NCBI GenBank assembly: GCA_015183035.1
Contig: JACZZP010000006.1
Span: forward strand, 124,001-188,000
From: Meloidogyne chitwoodi
Taxonomy: Eukaryota; Nematoda; Chromadorea; Rhabditida; Meloidogynidae
Length of the DNA: 64,000 nucleotides
Direction: 5' to 3'
Under the pieces are notes generated by a model. That model was not told the origin of the DNA and searched no databases. It was given only the letters and a program-made list of their open reading frames with translations. A program made the translations under genes and the position numbers. This document shows positions 26,301 through 39,594 of the stretch, piece after piece (position 1 is the first letter of the stretch; the number at the start of each line of letters is the position of its first letter).

Positions 26301-27132
26301 TTAAATGGACAACAACAAAATGGAGTTTGTTGTAATGGAATTGTTGTTGGAGAAAGAATTATTTCCTCTGTTCCTCTTCCTCCTTCTTCTAAAGGTAAAC
26401 GAAAAAAATATTTTTTTTTAAATAAAAAAATTTTTTTTTAATTAAATTTGTTTATGTAAGGATACCCATGAGACCGAATATTATAATTATTTTATTAAAA
26501 TAAAAAAATTTTTTTAATTTAATTTTTTCTTTTTTCAGTCACTACAAGTCCAAAGAAGAGAAATAATAACAATAATATTAATAATAATATTGTTAATAAT
26601 AATAATTATTTGGCAAAAAGTTCTTCTTTGGTTATATTTATTGATATGTGTAATTTGGACGTTAGGGTAAATTTTTAATTTTTTTTTTAATTAAAAATTT
26701 TTTTTAAGATTATAACATCTGATAAATGTCAAGTTGACGATGCTCATTTTGTTTGTCCTTCTGATGCTGTAACATCAATGCTTGAAGAATTTGCTGAATT
26801 ATATCAGTAAGATTTTTTTAAATTTTTTTTTAATTTTTCTATTTAGATATAAATGTGCTCCAGACTTTCTTCTTTCATTTTTAGAGGATCATTTGGTCTC
26901 TCTTTTGGATAAATCTAATGTTCTCGTCAATTTGGTGAAAACTACTGGTATTTTTTGGAATATTTATTTTAATTTTTTTATTAAAAAATTTATTATTATT
27001 TTTTCAGACGGCAATGATCCTCTTCCAATGGACAAGGTTTCATCAATTCTAGGCTGTGATTGTTCTGATTTACGTCTTATACTAAACATTGCTGGCGTCT
27101 ATTCACCGGATGTGTTGGCAACTGCTTGCTAA
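23323..27132 (+). CDS. FNIP: Folliculin-interacting protein (FNIP family)
   Basis: FNIP binds folliculin (FLCN) and works in nutrient sensing through Rag GTPases, mTORC1 and AMPK. The first clear exon carries SSECRLIVFSEKDTRLLYDS, matching the FNIP N-terminal RLIVY...LFDSS block. Next comes FGTMPAALKSDSLKIHTL, then SRVFSVPKFG. After a Ser/Asn-rich spacer, the DENN-type middle shows SIADVCGTIFSDTF and later LSTLLSAVLMNQLTWVASV, YNPTVAQLLELYCGVGT and KIVVVGD..LLRVLSYFVRCS, in the FNIP order. The end SILGCDCSDLRLILNIAG..SPDVLATAC corresponds to the FNIP C terminus. Asn/Gln/Ser-rich inserts (about 25880-26390) are low complexity. The stop is at 27130-27132. The true start lies upstream of 23323; an exon at 20828 is one candidate. 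Confidence 0.88.
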
Positions 27133-28935
27133 ATAAAATTAAAAGTATATTATATATATTTAGTTTTTTAAAAAAAAGCTTTTTTATAAATATAAAATGA
27201 CACTGCCATTTTTTCTATAAAAAGAAAAGATTATATTTTTTAATTTTACCTTCTATTGAAGGTTTAGAGAGAGTAGGTGCTTATAAATTATATTCTCTCA
27301 GATAAAAATAAATTATTTTTTGTTAAAATATCTCTCTCTCATTTCCTCTTTTTTTTTGAGATTATATAAATATATTTTTTTTACTTGACAAATTTCATAA
27401 TTTATATTTTCGTTTAATGTTTATTAAAATAAAAAATATATATTAAAGGGATCAAACTAAAAAAAATAATTTTAGTAAACCGTGTTTTTTCTGATTTTTA
27501 ATAATAATGATGAATGTTTGCCTATATTTCTGGTTTTAATGTTTGTTTGACTGTATTTTTGATTTGAATGTTTTTCTGATTTAATGTTTGTTTCTTGTTT
27601 TAATGTTTTCCTGTATTTCTGATTTTGACTTTATTCTGATTTGTTTTTGTATTTCTATATTTAAAGCTGAATATTCTGATATGTTACGTCTTTATTTTTA
27701 TTCTCAATGTTTTTATTCTGTTTCTTTTAAGTTTGATCCCCTAATATAATATGCTTGTCTTTTTTTCATTTCTCTAACACTAAAGGTATACATGAGTTGA
27801 TAACTCGTTATTTTTCTGATTTTAATTTTTTACAAATTTAATATATTTTTTTTGCTTTCTGACCATTTTTATTTTTTTCTTTTCAAAAAATACTTTCAAT
27901 AAAAAACAAATTTTATATATTTCGCTACAATTGGACATTTTATTATTTCTCTTCGGTTGTTGTTAAAAATATATATATTTATTTTGCTCATTTTTTAAAT
28001 ATTCAAAAATATTTTTTTTTAATTAATTTTTCAATTTAAAATATAATTAATGCGCAATTAAAAAACACAGACTTTTTTCTCACCAAATATATAATTTTAT
28101 TAAATATATTCTATATATATATATTTGTATATATCAAGTTTATTTTATTTTACAATTGCCGCATATATAAACACAAGACGCTCATATAAATTATATAAAT
28201 ATTTATTTTTATATTTTGTATTTTTATTATTTTTAAATATTTATGTGTATATATATAAACTTTATTTATGTATATATTTATTTTTTATACTCTTCTATAC
28301 AAGACCACTTTAATTTTTTTGTTATCTCGTTTTTTTTAATTTTGGTGGATGAATTTTAGCTATTTTATTCAAATAAAAATGTTTAAAAATAATTAAAAAT
28401 TTTTAAAGCTAAAAAAATTAATTCACCCACCCTGAACTGTTAAGAAGAAAAAAAAATAAGATTTTTTTGCAGAATTTTTTAAATTATCTATAATTATTTC
28501 TAAAATTATTTTTTGAAATTTTTTAAAAATAATTTTTTAAATTTACTGCAAAAGTCTTTTCTCTCAGATTTTATGTAAATAATTGCCGGAAGATTATTTT
28601 ATTATTATTTATATTCTATATTTTTTGTATTCTGCTCAACTGCCTTATATATAATTTAAGTATTTGTGTATTAAAAAATATTTAGCAATTTTTTTTTTAA
28701 TTTTATTATTATTATTATTGTCACACATAAAAAATACATTCATTTATATAATTTTGGAAAAAAAGAATAAATTTTTGTTTTAAAATTTTTTGTTTCAATT
28801 TTTTCGTTTTTTATATAACGAGTTTTAATTTTATTAATTTTATTTTACATAGGATTTTAGTTTAAATAAATTATAATCTTAGGAAAACTTAAAAAAATCA
28901 GAGATTAATATTTTGTTTTTAAAATTTTTTTTGAA
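27133..28935. other. Intergenic region, FNIP to SLC35B4-like
   Basis: AT-rich spacer between two plus-strand genes. At 27480-27720 there is a run of TTCTGATTTTAATGTTTGTTT-type repeats, related to the CAGAAT family. TA-rich runs occur around 28080-28280. No coding exon is supported. Confidence 0.5.
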
Positions 28936-30591
28936 ATGTCTTCACTTTCATTTCTGACGTTAATTAGTTGCAGCTTAAATACAATAGCTTTTGAAACTCT
29001 TTCAAGGTTAATTTTATTTTATTATAGTCTACTTGTTTCGCAAACTTAGAATTTTAACTAGTGTAGAAACAAAAGCTTTTTTAAGAGTTGTAATTAATGT
29101 TTTTAAGCTTGAGCTTTAAGTTGTAATAAAGTTTTTAAGCGTCTTGTTTTTAAGTTTAAGCTTAAGTTTATGTTTACTAACAGGTTTTTATGTTTATCTT
29201 AGTTTTTAAGTTTTCTTAAAAATAAATGTTTTTAAATTTGTAAGTATTGTGATCTTATTGTTTTTAGGAAATTAAGTTTTTAATAAAAATATTTTTAATA
29301 GTATAACTGGTCGTTCAACGTTAAGCTTTTTAACATTTGCTACCTTTTTGTTTATGGTTATAGTTGGAAAAATTAATTCAAATTCAAAGAGACATATTCC
29401 ATTAAAGTATGCTATAATATTTTTTTAATAAAAATTAAAAAAGTAAAAATTTAGTTCTTATTTATTTATTACTCTCATTTTCTTTGGCGTCAGTTTGGCG
29501 AATAATTGGGTTATTGGTATAGGCATTCCTTTTCCTCTGATAATTGTTTCGCGTTCGGTAAGTTGAATTTAATTTTTGTTTAATTTATGCCAAAATCATA
29601 AATTTATTTTCGTGGTGGCTTCAATAAATTTTAGGGTACTTTAGTAGCTAATGTGCTTCTTACCAGTCTGCTTCAAAATCGGCATTATTCAATTAACCGA
29701 ATTGTTTCAGTACTTAGTGTAACCTGTGGCATAACGTTTTTTGCATTGAATAGTCAAACAAATTCAACTGTGAGGGATGATAACTTTGGTTTTTCTGTTT
29801 TGGTTTTAGGTAAAATATTTATTATAAAAAACTATTATTTATAAAAATGGAAGTTTCATTGTTTTGATATTTTTTTAGGTATTTTAACATTATTCTTAAC
29901 AATGTTTGCTTCTGCATATTTGGGTGTTTTACAGGAAAAAATTTTTGCTCAACATGGAAAACATCCAGACGAAATGATGTTTTATGTGGTATAAATTAAT
30001 AAAAAAATATTTTTAATTAATTTCAGCATCTCCTTTCACTTCCTCTTTTTGTGTTTGTTAGAAAAGAAATTCAAAATGATTTAAAATATTATTGGAATGC
30101 TTCAAATAGAGAAATCATTTTTTCTCTCATTGGCGCAATTATTTTACTACAGTTAATTTTTTTTATTAAATTAAGGTGTGTTTTCCGGAAAAATATTTCT
30201 GGTATTAACTCAAGTTTACTTGTTTTCTGGAAAAATGTTTCCGGAAAGTTCCATTATTTTTTAAAAATTTAACTGAAAGTATTTTTTCCGTAAAAGTTTT
30301 TTGTATTTTAGGTTTATTTGCATTCGAAGTGTTTATCGCCTAACTTCAACATTAAATTCAATTCAAATTACAATGCTTCTAACATTACGAAAATTTTTAA
30401 ACATTTTCTTCTCAATTTTATTATTTAAGCATCAATTTGATTGGAAACATTTTTTATCAACATTATTAGTTTTAATTGGAACTTTTACTTTTTATGAAGG
30501 GCATATAAAATGTATTGAATGGATTAGAAAAAATGGAATAAAAAATAAAAATGATGAGAAAATTGAAGAAAGAAGTAAAAAGAAAATATAA
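28936..30591 (+). CDS. UAA-family nucleotide-sugar transporter, SLC35B4-like
   Basis: Multi-pass transporter moving UDP-sugars (UDP-xylose and UDP-GlcNAc for vertebrate SLC35B4) into the Golgi or ER lumen. The start MSSLSFLTLISCSLNTIAFE leads into TM1. Later exons show FLTFATFLFMVIVGK, SLANNWVIGIGIPFPLIIVSRS, ANVLLTSLLQNRHYSINRI with VLSVTCGITFFAL, then LTLFLTMFASAYLGVLQEKI followed by GKHPDEMMFYVHLLSLPLF. The last exon has TMLLTLRKFLNIFFSILLF and LIGTFTFYEGHI, the conserved UAA ending, with a basic tail ERSKKKI. The order and spacing of the motifs fit SLC35B4 better than SLC35B1-B3. One intron (30175-30310) contains CCGG repeats. The next gene (HIRA-like) starts about 300 bases downstream on the same strand, an operon-like spacing. 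Confidence 0.87.
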
Positions 30592-30889
30592 ATTTGCATT
30601 TTTAATATTTTTGTTTTGCGAATAAATGGGCATTGTGCGATTATTTGGGGTATAGGCCCACTTATTCGCAAAAATTTTAAAAACGCTCGGCATTTTTCAA
30701 TTATAGTATGTACATGTTAATTTATTTATTACGTGATTTTTTTAAAATTTTTAGTGATAATATATTTAGCGCATAAAGTGATTTCTTCAAAAATTAATTT
30801 AAAGGATTTTTTAATTCTAAATAAAATAACTTTTAAATTTTCAGCAATATTTGTTTAAATTATTTTAAGAGATTTTTTGAAATAAACAA
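30592..30889 (+). other. Short intercistronic region, SLC35B4-like to HIRA-like
   Basis: About 300 bases between a stop and the next same-strand ATG. An acceptor-like TTATTTTAAG at 30860-30869 lies some 20 bases before the ATG, and another (AATTTTCAG) ends near 30843. Such spacing could reflect a nematode operon with SL trans-splicing; the sequence alone cannot show this. Confidence 0.35.
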
Positions 30890-33432
30890 ATGAAACGTTT
30901 TCAACAACCAAATACACCAACAACATCATCATCTTCAGCACCCCCACCAATTAAAAGAAAAATTCAGCCAGTATTTCTAGGAGGAATTGGTGGCAGTGAA
31001 TTGATTAGTACTGAAAATATAAACAATAGGTTTTTTTTAAATTAAAATTTCTAACTTATTTTTTAATTAAGCAATAGTATAAGTAATTTAATTAATTCTC
31101 AATTAAATGGAAAGAATGTAAATAATTCAACAACAAATTTGTTAAGTTCAACACAATTACTGGCAACGCCAAGAATTTCTGCTAATAATCCTATTTTAAT
31201 AAATAAAGTTGTTGAACAAAATAAACAATTGATAAATGAACAAACAGGAGAAGAAAAATTAAAAAATGAAGAAAAACAAAATGAAAGTAAAAATAATGAA
31301 GAAATTGGTAATGCAACAATATCCTCTTCCTCTTGTTTATTAATCGAAGAAAGTTTGGGAAGAAATGGACAGGTTTAGAAATTTAATTTAAAAATAGAAT
31401 CTTAAGTTTGAGGTTTATAATTTTTATGATAAGTTGAGTTTTGTATTCTTTCGGAAAGTTTTAAGTTTTTTTATTTTTTAAAGTTGGAAGAATTAACACC
31501 TTTACCACAACTGAAAAAACTTAATTCTTCTGCTGAATTGACTCCATTGCTTAGACCCTCTGAATTACAAAATGTTTCAGATTCAGTAGAAATGGCCACT
31601 CCACAAATGCAAAAATTGCTTTCTTTTGCTGTTCCTCTGGTTTATTTTTAAAAATTAAAATTTTATTTATTTAAAATATTTTTTTAAGTCTCCGTCCTGT
31701 AATGTTGATCAAATTCTAGTCAAAAATTCAGTAAACACCAAGAAAACGTTAAAATACGCAAAAATTCAAGCAAAATTTGCTAGAGAATTGCGTTGGACTC
31801 AAACAGTGAGTAGTCCTGTGCTTTTGCTTAGGGCAAATAAGTTTGTTTTTTTTTCAAATAAATTTTGCTTAGACTCTAATTCAATTTTAATTAAATTGAA
31901 AACTTGAGTATTTACTTACTGAATAATCTAATTTTACAGAAATTGGACAGTTTGTACACTTGAGGATAACAATTTGATGATATTTAATACTCAAAGTGGT
32001 AAAACCCATTTATCCCTTCATACTGGTACTGCTATTGCATTTTTGGAAATTCGAAACGATTTTTGTTTAGCAATATCTATAAACGGAGAATTAAATATTT
32101 GGTATGAATTTTTTTAAATTTAACATAAGATTAAATTTAAAAATATTTTCAGGGATTTAAAAAAATCTTCACGCATTTTGCAATCATCAATAAATACTCT
32201 ACTTGCACGACATAGTAAAATTAAAAACATCTTATTTTTAAGAAAACTTTCCGGAAGAAAATACATTAATAAACTTACAATTACTTAGAAATTTACAAAC
32301 TTGAAAAATACAAACTTTACGGAAGGAATAAGTTTATTATTGTATTATTTCTGTAAAGTTTTGTATTTTACTTAATTATTCTGATATTTTATTTTCAGAA
32401 TGTTTCTATATTTTTTGTTTTTATAGTAGTAGCAATTCCTTCAATTAAAATTATTCGACTTTGTCTTTCAACCAACGGCGTACCTTTAGTTGCACTTTCA
32501 AATGGAGAAGTTTTTCTCTTTTCCAGTTCACTTAATTCTTGGCTTTGTATTATTGTTGGACAAAAAAAATGTGGAGGAGCAAATGATTCAACTTTACGTT
32601 CACTTTTAACAGCAATGCAATTTATTGCTAATTCTTTACCTAATGGACTTGTTTCACTTTTAATAGGAAAATTGGTTTGTTTTTTAATTATGGCTTAATA
32701 AATTAATTTTTAATTAATTAAAGCAATTAATCAATGACAAAAATAAATTACCTCTAAGTTCTCAATGTGAAGAAATTGCAGCATCCAACGAGGAAGCACA
32801 ATTAGAGTTGTTGTTGAGAGCGGTAAGAATGTTTTTTTAATTTTAAAAACTAACGAATAAGTTCTTTCCGGAAAGTTTTATTTAAAAACCTAAAAGTTTT
32901 TTTAATGTTGTAATATTCTATTGTAAAGTTTGTTTTATATTTCCGTAATTTTTTTTTAATTTATATAATTTCTTTCCGGAAAGTTTCATTTTGTTATTGT
33001 ATTCTGGATAAGTTTGTTATTATTGTATTTTTATTAAATAGTGTATTTTCCGGAAAGTTTTATTTATTTTTATTATTTAATTTTCAGGCTTTTGAATTAG
33101 AATCACGAGAAGAATATAGATTTCTTTCTGCTTTGTATCTTCAAAAACTTGTTAAAAGAGGTGAAATTTTTTTATTATTTTTAAAAAATAAATTTTTTAT
33201 ATTTATTAAATTTAAAAAATTTATTAAATTCAATTTAAAAGGTAAAAAAGAAAAAATTTGTGATTTTATGGAAGATTTGCGTACAAATATGTCTTCTTTT
33301 ATTAAATCTGAAACAATTATTGAAGATATTCGCCCATTCCTTGAAAATTCATCAAATTTAATTTTTAATGAAGATATTAATAAACAAAGAGAGGAGAAGG
33401 AATTTGAAAGAAGTTTTTCTTGGCTTTATTAA
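30890..33432 (+). CDS. hira-1: HIRA histone chaperone, C-terminal half only
   Basis: HIRA deposits histone H3.3 independently of replication. The start MKRFQQPNTPTTSSS is preceded four codons upstream by an in-frame TGA with no intervening acceptor, so the frame cannot extend further N-terminally from this exon. IKRKIQPVFLGGIGG resembles the HIRA B-domain that contacts ASF1. After an Asn/Glu-rich linker comes the TUP1-like HIRA domain: VSSPVLLLRANKNWTVCTLE, then NLMIFNTQSGKTHLSL, then FCLAISINGELNIWDLKKSS, then IKIIRLCLSTNGVPLVALSN. Further exons carry AAFELESREEYRFLSALYLQ and a final LRTNMSSF, ending at 33432. The seven-blade WD40 propeller that forms the N-terminal half of HIRA is not encoded anywhere upstream in the window. 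Either it is lost, split off, or misassembled. Confidence 0.82.
32860..33065. repeat. CCGG-repeat cluster in a HIRA intron
   Basis: Three good TTTCCGGAAAGTTT copies (near 32870, 32978, 33050) with degenerate ones between, all within one intron that is several times longer than its neighbours. Confidence 0.6.
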
Positions 33433-34402
33433 TTTCGGATTTTTTAAAATAAATTTCAAAGGTGCTTTAACAAATTTTTATTTTTTATATCAATTTGACC
33501 AAATATCAACAAAATAAAAGAGAAAAAAGTAAAAAATTCTTTATTTTTTCTCCAAAATTCCAGCTTTGTTAGCAAGGGAAATGTATATTTTTTTAAAGGA
33601 TAGCTAAAAAAGCAAAATTGTAATGTTTTTCACTTCCTTTTTGACTCACGAAATTTTATATTTATTTTTTATGTTTCTAGAGTACTTTATTTACTAGCAA
33701 ATGACGTAAAATATAAATATTTTGTTCTGTTAAAATTTTTATAAAACTTTCCGGAAAATAATAATAATATTTAAAACTTTTCGGAAAACAAAGTAAAAAT
33801 AATAACTGTAATTAATCCGGAAAGAAATAACCTATTTTAGTTTTCCGGAAATTAAAACTTGATTTTTCAGTTTATAAAAACTTGAAACTTTATTTTTTGC
33901 TAATTTAATATTTTTAATTAGTGGAAGATTAATTTAAGATTTAAAATATTTTAATAAAATATTTTCAAAGAATAAAATTTCCTTAAAAAAGTTTTTTGAT
34001 AAATTGCTTTCATTCTCTCAAATTTTATGTTTTTTATATTTTTGCCTTTGGAGGTTTAAAGTTAGTATATTGGCATGTTTTGGATATCCTCTCTTTTATT
34101 TCACTCTTTATATTAAAAATTGCCATTGTTGATGTAAAAAAAACTCGTGAAATTTGTAAGCATGCTTAACTTCTCTTATTCTAACATTTAATAATATATG
34201 TATTTTATATTTATTTAATATTTGTTTTTATCTTAATTGAACTATTCTATAATATTTCTGAATATTGTATTTTTTCCGGAAAGTTTTTATATTATTTTCA
34301 GAAATATTTTTCCGGAAACTTATATGTTTTTAATTTTTCTATTAAAAATGTTTTAAAACTATTTTCTTTCCGGAAAGAACTGGGGTAGATTAGTGTTATA
34401 TT
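33433..34402. other. Intergenic region, HIRA-like to esterase-like gene
   Basis: AT-rich spacer on the plus-strand block. It contains CCGG repeats at 33750-33850 and 34270-34380, the latter ending about 25 bases before the next start codon. No coding exon is supported. Confidence 0.5.
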
Positions 34403-37604
<3,202 letters not shown>

Positions 37605-37920
37605 AAAAATAAATTTTTTTATTTTAGTAAAATAAACATAATCTCAAATATATTATAACTTGTCTTTCATTAATAAATTTTTTTAAATTTATATTAATTT
37701 TGAGACTCTAATTTCAGGCAAAAATAAACTAGTGAATTAAAAAAATATTATTTAGTGTTTGATCTATAGGTTTTGGCTTTTCAATAGCTCATTCTATTCA
37801 GTTTTTCAAGCTCTTTCGAATGATACCATATTTGTCCAAAAATGTTTATTTTAAAAAATTACAAAAATTTAAGTAAATCTCCCCCTAAACTTTGAATAAT
37901 AAAATAAAATTTAAAAATAT
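37605..37920. other. Convergent intergenic region
   Basis: About 300 bases between a plus-strand gene (ending 37604) and a minus-strand gene (ending 37921). AT-rich, with AATAAA-like words on both strands that could serve as poly(A) signals. Nothing else is seen. Confidence 0.5.
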
Positions 37921-38816
37921 TTAAAATGTTAAATCATCATTTTTATTAAAATTAGTAATTGTTTTAACAGCAGCAGCTCTTCTTTTAAATTTATTTGGAT
38001 TAACTAATTCTGGATGAATTTTTCTAAATTCTAATAAAAGTGTTTTTAAAGCATTCACCCAAAATTGACGTCCAGCGAGTATTAAAGGAGAAGATGATGA
38101 TTTTTCAATTTCTAAAAATTGAAATTTTAAAAGGGGATTTTTAAAATTAAAATAAGAGGATTTTATGCATATTTGCGGAGAAAAAAATATTTTGCGGACA
38201 AAAATTTTTGCGGATAACTTTTGCGGACATTTTTTTTAAATTAATTTACCTTCTTCAGATTTATTTTTCTCTTCTTCATTTGTCTTATTTAAAGTAGAAT
38301 TCTGAATTAAAAAAAAATAAAATAAAATTTTTAAATTAATATTTTATTTATTTTACATTTTCTAAAGCATCAAGTCTAAGAGCTGTCTGGAGTCGGTTAA
38401 AAACTTAAATTAAAATTTTAAAAATATTTAAATGAAAAATTTGTTTAAATTAAATTAATTTAAGGGTTTAACGAATATTTTAATAAATATTTCAAAAAAA
38501 AAAAAAAATTTTTTTTTAGTTTAAAAAATTAAATAAGTTTACCACTTCTTTCCTCCCCAACATGCGCTAATCCTTCCCTTCTTTTATTAATTTTATGCTT
38601 TTTTGTTAAATTATTATTTTTTATAATTTCTAATAGTTTTCCTTCATTTTTAAATAAATTGTTTAATTTTATAAAATTATTTTTGTTTTTATTATTTGTT
38701 AAAATGTCTACATCAACAAAGGAAGGTTGGGAAGGGAAATGTTTAATTTCTTCTTCTTTTCCCGAACAATAATTAAATAAAATAATTAAAATAAAAGGAA
38801 ATTTAATTATTTTCAT
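37921..38816 (-). CDS. Small secreted protein of unknown family
   Basis: Four exons join in frame to give a protein of roughly 190 residues. The start at 38816 encodes a clear signal peptide, MKIIKFPFILIILFNYCSG, with likely cleavage after SG. The mature part is polar and basic, with Asn/Lys-rich stretches and dibasic sites (KKHKINKRR near residue 75, KFKRRAAA near the C terminus). The more conserved-looking end is SPLILAGRQFWVNALKTLLL then EFRKIHPELVNP. No cysteine framework or known domain was recognised. Dibasic cleavage sites would allow a prohormone-like role, and plant-parasitic nematodes also secrete small proteins, but neither is shown. It lies directly 3' to the convergent esterase-like gene. 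Confidence 0.68.
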
Positions 38817-39594
38817 TTTTAAATAAAAATAAATAATAATTTTATTTATTTATAATTTTTATTTATTTTTTTGAGTGTTCTGTGATTATCAATGACTGCT
38901 TTAGGGTATTTCTGTCTGTTAGGAAGATATAAAAATATTTTTAAAAAAAGTGAAAAGAAAATATTTATAAAATAATTAATGAAATAATTAATTGAAGGAT
39001 TTTTGGGTCAAACAACAAATATTAGATAAATTAATATAATAATTTTTGGTGTGCGCAATTAAAAAAAATATTATTATTATTTTAATAAATCCAAATAAAA
39101 AATACTTTTCTTTCTTTTTAGAATGTGGAATATTTTTAATTATTAAAAAATAATTTTTTTATCCTAAAATGGAAGAAAATTTCCTTCTTTTTCTTTTTTG
39201 GCGTGTGTTTTGCGCACATGAGAGAAAAGAATTAATGTTTCACCCAAAAACAAATAAAAAACATTATAATTTATTTATTCTCTCTTCTAGTTGTTTTTAT
39301 TTGTTTTTTTATTTGTTTTTAGTTGAACAATAAGCTATTAATCTCTTCAGTGTTTAAATTGTTGTAGCAGATATTTAGCGATTATTAAAGAAAATTTATT
39401 TTTTATTTAGACAATTATTTTTTTTTAAATTTTATTTATTCTTCTGGAATATTATCATAACTAGACAAACTAAAAAATATAAAAAAATAATAAAAAATAA
39501 CTAAATTGATTTTTGAGTCTAACAGGAAAAAAAGAAATTATTAAAATATATAGATTTATTTTTTTAAATTTTTTATTGCTTTTTTATTTATTTA
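38817..39594. other. Intergenic region
   Basis: AT-rich spacer between two minus-strand genes, containing the presumptive promoter of the small secreted protein. No exons or distinctive repeats are seen. Confidence 0.5.

Noticed and set aside
28125..28313. Short plus-strand frame rich in Tyr/Leu/Phe
   Set aside because: A TATATA-type low-complexity stretch in an intergenic region, with no splice or start context.
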